DNA of 64,000 nucleotides from Caecitellus pseudoparvulus (lineage: Eukaryota; Bigyra: Bicosoecida): the NCBI GenBank assembly GCA_965644315.1, contig CBFFRQ010000032.1, forward strand, positions 124,001-188,000. Direction: 5' to 3'. The notes beneath the pieces were generated by a model. The model saw only the letters and a program-made list of their open reading frames with translations. It was not told the DNA's origin and did no database searches. Position 1 is the stretch's first letter. Every line of letters begins with the position of its first letter. Positions 19,131 to 29,100 of the stretch are shown in pieces. Position numbers and translations under genes: made by a program.

Positions 19131-21597
19131 ATGGTGCGTGGTCGTGGGCCTGGTGCCTTGCTTTCGCCAGCACTTGCGCCAGAGCGTGTCGCCAACACCA
19201 CAGCACACAGCGCCGTTCCCCTCCACCACGCCACAGGAAGCAGTAGCAGGACAACCTATTGAGGGCAGCACAATAGCCACTGCAGGCATCGACGGCGTAC
19301 AGGCTGAGGCGGTGGCGGCATGCTTGCGCAAGATGAAGTGCTTGCCGGACAGCGTCATGGACCACGGCCCAGCACTGCGAGGACTGGCAGCCATTGGGCG
19401 TGGCGAGGCGCCGGCTGCAGGCGACGCCCCATCGGCCATGAGCCTGGTGGAGCTGGAGGCTGCACTGCGTGACGCGGGGAGTGCGCTGTTGGAGCAAGTT
19501 GGGCTGTTGGCGGGGCAGCATGAGCGAGGTGGTGTGTGTGCTGCGCTGCAGTACCTGTCGTTCCGGTGCTTCGCCGCGGTGGATGTGCTGCATCAGGCGG
19601 CATCTGGCGTGGGTGTCGCTGCAGTGCCAGAGGGTGACGCACTGTGGGGCGCCATCGTGAGTGCTTGGGGCAGTGTGCGGGCCGGTGTGAACATGGAGGG
19701 TGCGCTGGCTGACCTGACGCGATGGTGGCAAGGCTTCGAGAGGGCCGATGTGGATGTAGCTGGTGAGGGTGGCCCGCTCACACATGATGCCTGTGGCGAG
19801 GCAGCGACGGATGCGGCTTTGGCTGGCATGCGACAGCAGGCGAAGTGGCTGCGAGGCGAGGCGGCAGGCGAGCTGAGGAGTGAGAGTGCCGCGAAGCACT
19901 TGGAGTGTGCTGCGAGTTCAGTAGAGGAGCTGTGTGGGCTGCTGGGGTGTGGACCGGTGATGAGTGGTCGGAAGGTGAAGGCTGTTCGTGGGCTGGACTT
20001 GTCGGGCGGCGTGGAGTGCCTGAACGGCAAGGATGTGAGTGTGTACAGTGGACGAGTTGAGATCTTGGATGAGGATGTTGATACCGCTGGAGATGTGGAG
20101 CAGTGGGCAGCGAGTGTGGAGGCGGGTGCGACAGCGCTTGCCATGAGTGTTGGAGTCGTGAAGCGTGGCGAAGTAGCTCGCATCGCACATGGACTGCCGC
20201 GGATGGCGCAGACTCCACACAGAGCAGCACTAGCACACAGTACTTCAGCTGGCCGAGCAGATGAGCCGATTGGGGTGAGGAGCAGTGCCATGGTGCAGGT
20301 GCAGTGTGAGGCGGGGTGGCCGTTGAGGGTGTTCCTGGAGGATGAAGCGTGGGGCGATGTCGGGCTGGATGTGAAGCAGCGCGTGGCTGTGAGGGTGCTG
20401 GGTGTGTGTGCTGTGGCGGAGGCGTGTGGGGTGGATGTGGGTGATGTGGGTGTGGGGAGCTTTGTGGTGGTGGGTGTGGGGAGTGGCAGTGTGGGTGATC
20501 TGGTGGGCGCACTGGATGGAGGTGGGGTTGAAGTTTTGCTGAGTGCGTGTGGCGGTGTGTGGAGCACAAGTCGCTCTGATGGTGGCAGCGGTGATCGTGG
20601 TGGCGTGTTGAGTGTGCTGCACGGGGTGCTTGGTGTGGGAGGTGGGGCCTTGGGCGGCGGATCGTGCGTTGTGTCGAGCTTTGTGGGGAGCGGTGAGGGT
20701 GGTGAGCATGGACTGACAAGCGCGTTGGAGTTGTTGGGGCGGGGAGGGAGTGGTTGCTGCATGGGTGCATATGCGATGGCGTGTGAAGGAAGAGGGGGAG
20801 GAGTGGGGCGCCTTCCAGGTGTGGAGAGCGTTGTGCAGAGTGTGCTTGATGGAGAGCAGGCAGCTGATGCGGCAGGTCAGGCGGAGACAGCTGACGCTGA
20901 GGTTGTACCGGCTACAGAGTCGGAGGTTGCTGCCGAGCAAGTCCCTGAGCTGGAGACATTCAGTAAGGAGAACACAGCTGCGTTTGTGGAAGCGTGCAAG
21001 GAGGGTGAGCTTGCCAGAGTGCGCGAGTTGCTTTCATTGACGGGGGATGAGGCAGTGGATGTGCATGTGGAAGGAAATGTTGAGATGTGGCCAAGGGTTT
21101 GCAGACAGGGCCCTGAGGCCGGCTTCCGATGGGCCTGCGCCAGGGGCCACACAGACATCGTGCGTGAGCTGTTGGGTCTGACTGGGGCGCGGGAAGTGAA
21201 TGTGCACGCGGCGGATGAGGATGGACCTGAGGCTGGCTTCCGATGGGCATGCCGCATGGGCCGCACACACATCGTGCGTGAGCTGCTGGGCCTGACTGGG
21301 GCGCGGGAGGTGGATGTGCATGCGGCGGATCGGGGTGGACCTGAGGCTGGCTTCCGAGGCGCAAGCGCCAATGGCTACACAGACGTCGTGCGTGAGCTGC
21401 TGGGCCTGACTGGGGCGCGGGAAGTGGATGTGCACGCCGCGTATAAGTATGGACCTCAGGCTGCCTTCCGATTGGCATGCGGCGCTGGCCATACAGACAT
21501 CGTGCGTGAGCTGCTGGCCCTGACTGGCGTTCGCAGAATCCCAGACACTGTGCGGCAGCAAGCAGCTAAGTTTTCGAGCCTGAAAGACTTGATTTGA
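19131..21597 (+). CDS. Ankyrin-repeat protein with novel N-terminal region, copy 1 (5 repeats)
   Basis: The frame is open to the TGA at 21597. A shared ATG at 19131 (ccatcgccATG) followed by a 37-base GT...CAG stretch would splice in frame to CACTTGCGCCAG at 19171, giving 809 residues. Copy 2 keeps the same arrangement, but 37 bases is very short for an intron here, so the start is uncertain. Residues about 1-610 match no family I know; Ala/Gly/Val-rich, with helical stretches such as LRDAGSALLEQVGLL and a conserved WPLRVFLEDEAWGDVGL. Then a lead-in (FVEACKEGELARVRELL) and ankyrin repeats of 38 residues with the pattern GPEAxFRxAC...IVRELLxLTGARE. It ends AAKFSSLKDLI. No signal peptide, membrane segment or P-loop seen. 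The coding strand is unusually G+T-rich. Ligand and role unknown; ankyrin repeats generally bind proteins. Confidence 0.7.
21109..21537 (+). repeat. 114-base ankyrin repeats, array in copy 1
   Basis: Three full 38-codon repeats plus a partial last one follow a divergent first repeat. Repeats share FRxA, the IVRELL helix, LTGAREVDVHAA, and differ chiefly at the residue after FR, the two or three residues after the AC pair, and the last three residues before the next GP. Spacing is a constant 114 bases. Confidence 0.85.
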
Positions 21598-21825
21598 CCC
21601 CAGGCCCCAAGCACGGGCCAATGCATCACGCGCCAAACCTGGCCCCCACGTCAGGCCAGCACACCCGCCACACCTCCATACCAGCATACCCGTCCCTCCT
21701 CCACACCCGAACAAACCACACTTCAATCCACCACACGCAACTCAACAACACACCTCAACACCATCCCCACATCTCCCGCTCCCACACATGCATTGCACTC
21801 TCACACCTGCACACACCAACTCCTC

Positions 21826-23383
21826 TCACTCCTCCCCCGCACGCTTCCTGCACTTCCCACCACCACCTCGCAGCACCTTCAACTTGGCCACGCGCTTCGC
21901 CACGTGGCGCTTCTTCGCCTGTGCCTTCCGACTCCGGCGTGCAGCAGCTGCTGCCGGGTTCGCCACCGCCTCCTGCGCCAATTGCTTCGCCCGCCGCTCC
22001 TTCGCCGCCGCCCTGGCCTGCCGCTCGCCGTTGTGCGCCGTCAGGAACACATCTGCACCCATGGCAGCCTGCACCGCCTCCATGACCTCCGACGCCAAGC
22101 CACCTGCCTCCGCTGCAGCGGCCGCCTGCTGGCCTTGTTCCGACCAAGATGGCGCATCGGCCAGGCGGGGGTCGCTGGCCACGTGCTCTGCCGCCTGCAC
22201 AGTGTGGAACACTGCCCGCGCCACCGGCACCACGTAGCGCTGCAGGCCCGCCTGGAGCACCTGCCCAGCCATGGCCCCGAACACGTTCAGCGCCGTGGTG
22301 GCCGCCGGCCCGCCCTTGTGCACTGCCGTGTTGCTGAGGCGCTGCAGCAGCCAGAACAGCGGGTCACGCGCACCACCGCCGTCGTCGTCTTGGGCAGTGT
22401 GTGTGGGGGGCGAGCTGTCCTGCTGCACCGCCTTGCCGCCCACCACCTCCATGCCACCCACAAGCAGGGTGCACTTGCTGGCCAAGCGAGCCGTGCGCTG
22501 GGCAAGGTGGGGCGAGATGGTGTTGCGGGAGCTGGGCGGGGGCGTGGCGTACAGCCCCACCGCCGTGAACAGAAGCACCGGTGCCAAAGCCGTGCCCTGC
22601 TCCCTACTCAGCGTACCGTCCGCCAGCTGCACACAGGCTGCCCGGGCCAGGGCGAACAGGCGCTCATCCTCAGCCAGCCACGCCACCACGCCAGGCGGTG
22701 GGGGGCAGCTCCCCACGCTCGCCACTGCCGCGGTGTTCAAGACGGCGCCCAGCCACCTGGCTGCTGCCGCCAGCACCCACGCGTGAGGGAACACCATGAT
22801 GTCGATCAGGGCATCCAGAGATGTCCACAGCGCACTGTGAAGTGTGGTGATGGTGGTGGCGTCTGACTCTTGTGCCTTCCCTGACTTGCGCCGCCGCTTC
22901 GTGCCGCTGGCAGGCGTACCACCACTGCCACTCCGAACACCGGCCGCTGCCTCGCTCAGCACACGGGGATGTGCCTCCCACAGACGCTGCAGGAGGGTGC
23001 AGGCGTAGTTCGCCGTATCCCACGGCAGGGCTGCGGCAGCCTTGCGGGCCTGCGCCTGAGCCGCACGCTACGTAGCCACGGCAGGCGTCACGATACGCCC
23101 CCACCTGTCCACATCACCGTCACACCTGCCATCACTGTCGTCGCCCTCCAGCTTCCCCCCGCCACTCCACTCCACTCGGCACGGCACGGGCAGTGCCAGG
23201 CGCACTGGCTTGCCCGGACCCACTCGCCGCACCCAGCAACGCCAGACTGCCCCCCCCTACCACCTCACCCTCCACGTTGCTCCCATCGCCATCGCCATCA
23301 TTTGCCGCTGCGGCATCCTCCTCCAGGTGCTGGGCGTGCCGCATGGCTGCCGAGGCAGCGTCACTCGCCTGCGCCTCCTGCAC
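21826..23383 (-). pseudogene. UTP20-like C-terminal fragment, copy 1 (in-frame stop)
   Basis: Read leftwards from about 23383. The sequence resembles the end of UTP20, a HEAT-repeat protein of the small-subunit processome: a PHAWV...RWLG HEAT-like helix, then KERRAKQLAQEAVANPAAAA and a Lys/Arg-rich tail ending RKRAGEE. A TAG (minus-strand codon at 23070-23068) interrupts the frame where copy 2 reads Arg. Downstream, an uninterrupted 378-codon frame runs from an ATG at 22962 to 21826. UTP20 itself is around 2,500-2,800 residues; its 5' bulk is absent, the fragment abutting a Dus tail. It is therefore a truncated duplicate, though the 378-codon part could still be expressed. UTP20 assignment rests on remembered C-terminal features and is moderate. 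Confidence 0.55.
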
Positions 23384-23470
23384 GCCCTCAGGTACAGGCG
23401 CCAGGGCTGACCCATCAGTCCGCCCTTTCCCTCACATGTCGTGCAGTCTTCGCTGTTGGGTAGACGCTTT

Positions 23471-23595
23471 GTGGAGCCCCCCCACGCAGCTGCCATGCCG
23501 CCAAAGGCAGAGGCAGAGGCAGAGGCAGCAGCTGGCGGGGCGGATGACACGGCTTCGCCCCCCGCGAAACGCCAGGCTGTCGAGACGTCTGAGTG
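23471..23595 (+). pseudogene. Dihydrouridine synthase 3' tail, duplicate 2
   Basis: About 125 bases nearly identical to the end of the Dus gene, including HAAAMPPK, the Glu/Ala run, ADDTASPPAKRQAVETSE and the stop codon. No Dus catalytic sequence precedes it. Copy 2 encodes (EA)n where the parent has EPEPE-like sequence. Confidence 0.85.
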
Positions 23596-24113
23596 ACCCA
23601 CATCGGAAGCAAGATGGTCTGACGGGTGCGAGAATGCACTGGCACAACGCCGCCTGGAGCAGTGTGCCTCTTGCAAGCTGCGAAGGTGTTCCCCACATGC
23701 AGGTCTTGACATGGAGAGCACCCAGAAGCTAACGGCAGACCCGTTGCATGTGCAGCAGGAATCTCAAGGGTGTCCTGCAAGCTCTTTACGCATTTTTGCT
23801 GAGATGCCAGACACTTGGTCGAGCGGAGCCGGACACCTTTGAAATGCCTGCCACCAATTTACACCTCAACGCATTCCCACACACACCTGTGGTATCACTG
23901 AACATCTACACATCCTTGTGCCTGGCGTCTTGTCTTTACTCCTGGCCGCCACAGGTTAGCGTGCACTGGTGCAAGTGCGGAAGTTGCACCCTCGCACGTC
24001 AACTGCGACAACGCTTCCCTGACACACAAACACACCTACCCACTGCCAGCTCACCACAGGAGTCAGATTCACAGCACTGTCATACCTGATCAGACCCCCT
24101 GCCATCCATCGCC
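23596..24113. other. Duplicated leader/promoter region of ankyrin gene 2
   Basis: Counterpart of 18615-19130, highly similar over most of its length. It keeps the GTGCGGAAGTTG element at 23975-23986 at nearly the same distance from the proposed start. No conserved coding frame. Confidence 0.45.
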
Positions 24114-26913
24114 ATGGTACGTGGGCGTGAGCATGGTGCCTGGCTTTCGCCAGCACTTGCGCCAGAGCGTGTCGCCCACACCACAGCACAGAGCGCCCTG
24201 CCCCCCACCACCACAACAGGCAGCAGCCACAGGACAACCTATTGAGGGCAGCACAATAGCCACTGCAGGCATCGACGTCACACAGGCTGAGGGGGTGGCG
24301 GCATGCTTGGGCAAGATGAAGTGCTTGCCAGGCCGCGCCATGGCCCACGGCCCAGCACTGCGAGGACTGGCAGCCATTGGGCGTGGCGAGGCGCCGGCTG
24401 CAGGCGACGCCCCATCGGCCATGAGCCTGGTGGAGCTGGAGGCTGCACTGCGTGATGCGGGGAGTGCGCTGTTGGAGCAAGTTGGGCTGTTGGCGGGGCA
24501 GCGTGAGCGAGGTGGTGTGTGTGCTGCGCTGCAATACCTGTCGTTCCGGTGCTTCGCCGCGGTGGATGTGCTGCATCAGGCGGCATCTGGTGTGAGTGTC
24601 GATGCAGTGCCGGAGGGTGACGCACTTTGGGGCGCCATTGTTGGTGCTTGGGGCAGTGTGCGGGCCGGTGTGAATATGGAGGGTGCGCTGGCTGACCTGA
24701 CGCGATGGTGGCAAGGCTTCGAGAGGGCCGATGTGGATGTAGCTGGTGAGGGTGGCCCAGTCACACATGGTGCTGGTGGTGAGGCGGCGACGGATGCGGC
24801 TTTGGCTGGCATGCGTCAACAGGCTGAGTGGCTGCGAGGCGAGGCGGCAGGCGATCTGACGAGTGAGAGTGCCGCGAAGCACTTGGAGTGTGCTGCGAGT
24901 TCAGTAGAGGAGCTGTGTGGGCAGTTGGGGTGTGCGCCGGTGATGAGCGGTCGGAAGGTGAGGGCTGTGGGTGGGTTGGACTTGTCGGGTGGCATGGGGT
25001 GCCTGAACGGCAAGGATGTGAGTGTGTACAGTGGACGGGTTGAGATCGTGGATGAAGATATCGATAGAGCTGAGGATGTGGAGCAGTGGGCGGCAAGTGT
25101 GGAGGCGGGTGTGAGGGCGCTTACCACGAGTGTTGGCGCCGTGAAGCGTGGCGAAGCGGCTCGCATTGCCAAAGGACTGCCACGGATGGCACAGACTCCA
25201 CGCAAGGCAGCGTTGAATCACATCTGTGGTGGTGGTCGAGCTGATGAGCCGGTTGGCGAGAGAAGCAGTGTCACAGTGCAGGTGCAGTGTGAGGCGGGTT
25301 GGCCGCTGAGGGTGTTCCTGGAGGATGAAGCGTGGGGCGATGTTGGGCTGGAGGTGAAGCAGCGCGTGGCTGTGAGGGTGCTGGGTGTGTGTGCTGTGGC
25401 GGAGGCGTGTGGAGTGAGTCTGAATGGTGTGGGTGTGGGGAGCTTTGTGGTTGTGGGTGTGAGGAGTGGCGGTGTGGGTGATCTGTTGGGGGCACTGGAT
25501 AGGGGTGGGATTGAGGTGGTGTTGAGTGCATGTGGCCGTGTGTGGAGTACAGGTAGCTCTGATGGTGAGAGTGGTGCTGGTAAGGGTAGTGGTGTGTTGA
25601 GTGTGCTGCGTGAGGTGCTTGGTGTCGGAGGCGGTGCGTTGGGTGGCGGCTCGGGCGTTGGGTCGCTGTCTGTGGGGAGCGGTGAGGGTGGTGAGCATGC
25701 ATTGTCGAGTGCGTTGGGGGTGTTGGGGCGGGGAGGGAGTGGTTGCTGCATGGGTGCTTATGCGATGGCGTGTGGGGGGCTTGGGGGTGGAGTGGGGCGC
25801 TTGTCGGGTGTGGAGAGTGCTGTGCGGAGGGTGCCAGATGGAGAGCAGGCAGCCGGTGCGGCAGGTCAGGCGCAGGCAGCCGAAGCTGCGGCATCAGCTG
25901 GAGAATCGGACCCAGCCCCTGAGGTGGAGAAATTTAGAGAAGAGAACACTGCTGAGTTTGTAGAAGCGTGTAAGGAGGGTAAACTTGTGAGAGTGCAGGA
26001 GCTGCTTGCGTTGAGGGGGGACGAGGCAGTGGATGTGCACGCAGATGGATTCGTTTCGACCGGACCATTTCGCAGTAGTACAGGGCCAGAGGCTGCTTTC
26101 CGATGGGCATGTGTGAATACTCACATAGATGTTGTGCGTGAGCTGTTGGGCCTGACTGGGGCGCGGGAGGTGGATGTGCACGCTGCGGATGGGGCTGGTC
26201 GTGAGGCCGCCTTCCGATTCGCATGCCACAGAGGCAATATAGATGTTGTGCGTGAGCTGCTAGCCCTCACTGGGGCGCGGGAAGTGGACGTGCATGCGGC
26301 GGCTTGGGGCGGGCCTGAAGCTGCCTTTCGGTATGCATGCCGTTGGGGCCACATCGACACTGTGCGTGAGCTGCTGGCCCTGACTGAAGCGCGGGAAGTG
26401 GATGTGCATGCTGCGGATGAGCATGGACCTGAAGCCGCCTTCCGACACGCATGTGCCAGTGGCCACACAGACATCGTGCGTGAGCTGCTGGCGCTGACTG
26501 GGGCACGTGCAGTGGATGTGCACGCGGCGGACGACATTGGGCCTGAGGCTGCCTTTCGACTGGCATGCACCTGGGGTCATACAGACATCGTGCGAGAGCT
26601 GCTGGCTCTCAGTGGGGCGCGGGCAGTGGATGTGCATGCGGCGGATCGCGCTGGACATGAGGCCGCCTTCCGATGTGCATGCGCCAATGGCCGCATATCC
26701 ATCGTCCGTGAGCTGCTGGCCCTCACTGGGGCGCGGGAAGTGGATGTGCACGTGGCGGCATACGGGGGATCAGAGGCCGCCTTCCAGTACGCATGCCACT
26801 ATGGCCACACAGACACCGTGCGTGAGCTGTTGGTCCTCACTGGAGATCGCAGGATCTCAGACAGCATGAGACAGCGAGCCGCCAAGTTTGAGAGCTTGAG
26901 AGACTTGATCTGA
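24114..26913 (+). CDS. Ankyrin-repeat protein with novel N-terminal region, copy 2 (8 repeats)
   Basis: Paralogue of the gene at 19131. Using the conserved ATG at 24114 and a 37-base GTACGT...CAG intron gives 920 residues. An alternative is an unspliced start at the ATG at 24133 (MVPGFRQHLRQ), which copy 1 lacks. The N-terminal region is nearly identical to copy 1 up to about residue 560, then drifts (Gly/Ser linker, acidic/Ala stretch). The ankyrin part has eight repeats, three more than copy 1, each 38 residues. The final repeat ends AAKFESLRDLI as in copy 1. Composition is again G+T-rich, with gtg, ttg, ggt and tgt codons frequent, unlike the C-ending codons of neighbouring genes. Function unknown; a recognition role is inferred only from the repeat variation. 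Confidence 0.75.
26083..26853 (+). repeat. 114-base ankyrin repeats, array in copy 2
   Basis: Six full repeats and a partial last one. The array is exactly 342 bases (three repeats) longer than that of copy 1. Fixed: EAAFR/Q, AC, VREL, LTGAR, VDVH. Variable: residue 8 (W, F, Y, H, L, C), residues 11-13 (VNT, HRG, RWG, ASG, TWG, ANG, HYG), and residues 36-38 (DGA, AWG, DEH, DDI, DRA, AYG). Confidence 0.88.
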
Positions 26914-27047
26914 TCCATCCCTTCAAATGAAGGCCAGTGCACCATGTGGCAAACCCGATACATTTCTGAAGCCAGCACGGGCCTCATCGCAATCCACCAC
27001 ACACGACAAAGCACCTCGCTTCACCTCTGTCCCCACACACCCCGCTT

Positions 27048-28647
27048 TCACACCTGCAAAACATCTCCCTCCACACCCCACACCAACGCCTCGCACTCCT
27101 CCCGCACCCGCTTCCTGCCCTTCCCACCACCGCCTCGCAGCACCTTCAGCTTGTCCATGCGCTTCGCCACGTGGCGCTTCTTCGCCTGTGCCTTCCGACT
27201 CCGGCGTGCTGCACCTGCTGCCGGGTTCACCACCGCCTCCTGCGCCACGTGCTTCGCCCGCCGCTCCTTCGCCGCCGCCCTGGCCCGCCGCTCGCCGTTG
27301 TACGCCGTCAGGAACACATCTGCACCCATGGCAGCCTGCACCGCCTCCATGATCTCCCACACCAAGGCCCCTGCCTCTGCTGCAGCGGCCGCCTGCTGTG
27401 CCTGCTCTGACCAGGATGGCGCGTCGGCCAGGCGGGGGTCGCTGGCCAACTGCTCTGCCGCCTGCACAGTGCGGAACACTGCCCGTGCCACCGGCACCAC
27501 GTAACGCTACCGGTCCGCCTGCGGCAAGTGCCCAGCCATGGCCCCGAACACGTTCAGCGCCGTGGTAGCCGCTGGCCCACCCTTGTGCACTGCCGTGTTG
27601 CTGAGGCGCTGCAGCAGCCAGAACAGCGGATCACGCGCACCACCGCCGTCATCTTGGGCAGTGTGTGTGGGGGGCGAGCTGTCCCGCTGCACTGCCTTGC
27701 CGCCCACCACCTCCACGCCACCCACGAGCAGGGTGGACTTGCCGGCCAAGCGAGCCGTGCGCTCGGCGAGGTGGGGCGGGATGATGTTGCGGGAGCTGGG
27801 CGGCGTCGTGGCGAACAGCCCCACCGCCGTGAACAGCAGCACCGGCGCCAGAGCCGTGCCCTGCTCCCTGCTCAGCGTACCGTCCGCCTGCTGCACACAG
27901 GCTGCCCGAGCCAGGGCGAACAGGTGCTCATCCCCAGCCAGCCACGCCGTCACACCAGGTGGTGGGGGGCAGCTCCCCACGCTCGCCACTGCCACGGTGT
28001 TCAGGACGGCGCCCAGCCACCTGGCTGCTGCAGCCCGCACTCACACGTGACGAAACACCATGATGTCGGTCAGAGCATCCAGAGACGTCCACAGCGCATT
28101 TTGCAACGTGGCCGCAGTGGTGGCGTCTGCCTCTTGCGCCTTCCCAGCCTTGCGCCACCGCTTTGTGCCGCTGGCAGGCATCACGCCACTGCCACTGCCA
28201 CAGGCACCGGCCGCTGCCTCACTCAGCACACGGGGATGTACCCCCCACAGGCGCTGCAGGAGGGTGCAGGCGTAGTACGCCGTGTCCCACGGCAGGGCTG
28301 CGGCAGCCCTGCGGGCCTGCGCCTGAGCGGCACGCCGCGCAGCCACGGCAGGCGTCACCACATGCCCCCACCTGTCCACATCCCCATCACACCTGCCATC
28401 ACAGTCATCATCCTCCACCTCCCACCCGCCACCCGCCACTCCACTCGGCACGGCACGGGCAGTGTCAGGCGCACTTGCCTGCCCCGACCCACTCGCCGCA
28501 CCCAGCAACGCCAGACTGCCCCCCCCCTACCACCTCACCCTCCACGTTGCTCCCATCACCATCATCATCACCATCCGCCGTCGCGGCGTCCTCCTCCAAG
28601 TGCTGGGCGTGCCGCATGGCTGACGAGGCAGCGTCACTCGCCTGCAC
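27048..28647 (-). pseudogene. UTP20-like C-terminal fragment, copy 2 (two in-frame stops, lost terminator)
   Basis: Duplicate of the fragment at 21826, but broken differently. The position that carries a stop in copy 1 reads Arg here (AVAARRAAQAQ). Two other stops appear: TGA at 28043-28041 inside the PHAWV helix, and TAG at 27509-27507 just before RYVVPVARAVF. The original stop is TGC, adding about 18 codons. The upstream part (DAASSAMRHAQHLEEDAA, an acidic Asp/Gly run) is preserved as in copy 1. Independent disablement of the two copies suggests neither is under strong selection. Confidence 0.6.
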
Positions 28648-28743
28648 CGCTTGTACGCCATCACGTGCAGGCGCCAGGGCTGACCCATCAGTCCGCCCTT
28701 TCCCTCACATGTCGTGCAGTCTTCGCTGTTGGGTAGACGCTTT

Positions 28744-28880
28744 GTGGAGCCCCCCAACGCAGCTGCCATGCCGCCAAAGGCAGAGGCAGAGGCAGAGGCC
28801 GCAGCTGGCACAACGGATGACACGGCTTCGCCCCCCGCGAAACGCCAGGCTGTGGAGGCGTCTGCGTGACCCACATCGGA
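28744..28880 (+). pseudogene. Dihydrouridine synthase 3' tail, duplicate 3 (right edge of the array)
   Basis: Third copy of the Dus tail, with the same upstream junction as duplicate 2 and the stop at 28867-28869. Similarity to the other copies ends about 11-15 bases after the shared gacccacatcggaagcaa, which marks the right end of the tandem array. Confidence 0.8.
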
Positions 28881-28992
28881 AGCAAAGCTTAAGCATCTTG
28901 GGGAATGCACTCAGACTGCGCCGCGTGTGGCGAACTGCTCCTTCGCCAGGAATGGACGCGGCGCCAGGGCCCACCACATTCCCAGCGCACAG

Positions 28993-29005
28993 TCAATTTC
29001 CGAAC
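28993..29005. promoter_or_regulatory. AT-rich motif upstream of BPI-like gene
   Basis: TCAATTTCCGAAC lies about 95-108 bases before the ATG at 29101. It is an instance (one base off) of the element shared with several other genes of the window. Confidence 0.4.
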
Positions 29006-29100
29006 GACAGCAACAGACACAGCCAACCTGTGCAACTTTGCAGCGCCATTTTGTGACAGCCTGACCAGCCTGTACCGCAGGTTGCTCGCGTCTCAAGTCA

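Larger units (their letters stand above)
18489..23470. repeat. Tandem segmental duplication, unit A (~4.98 kb)
   Basis: The unit begins inside the 3' end of the dihydrouridine synthase gene and ends where a second copy of the same tail begins. The string atgccgccaaag of the Dus tail recurs at 18513, 23495 and 28768, giving unit lengths of 4,982 and 5,273. Order in each unit: Dus tail, spacer, ankyrin gene (+), C-rich spacer, UTP20-like fragment (-). The junction between the UTP20-like fragment and the Dus tail (gtagacgctttgtggagcc) is the same at both internal boundaries, so one rearrangement came before the tandem duplication. Confidence 0.85.
23471..28743. repeat. Tandem segmental duplication, unit B (~5.27 kb)
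   Basis: Second copy of the unit described at 18489. It is longer mainly because its ankyrin gene has three more 114-base repeats (342 bases), partly offset by small deletions elsewhere. Identity to unit A is high in the Dus tail, the spacer ahead of the ankyrin gene, the first two thirds of the ankyrin gene, and the UTP20-like fragment. Confidence 0.85.

Noticed and set aside
19593-20770. Minus-strand open frames opposite both ankyrin genes (Pro/Thr/His-rich)
   Set aside because: They mirror the GT-rich codons of the real gene and contain only low-complexity PTPSPT-like sequence.
23257-23732. A short gene spanning the UTP20/Dus junction on either strand
   Set aside because: The frames are chance fusions over the duplication junction and are not kept between the two copies.
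21109-26853. CRISPR-like regular spacing of repeats
   Set aside because: The 114-base periodicity is translated ankyrin repeats in one frame, without unique spacers or palindromic repeats, in a eukaryotic genome.
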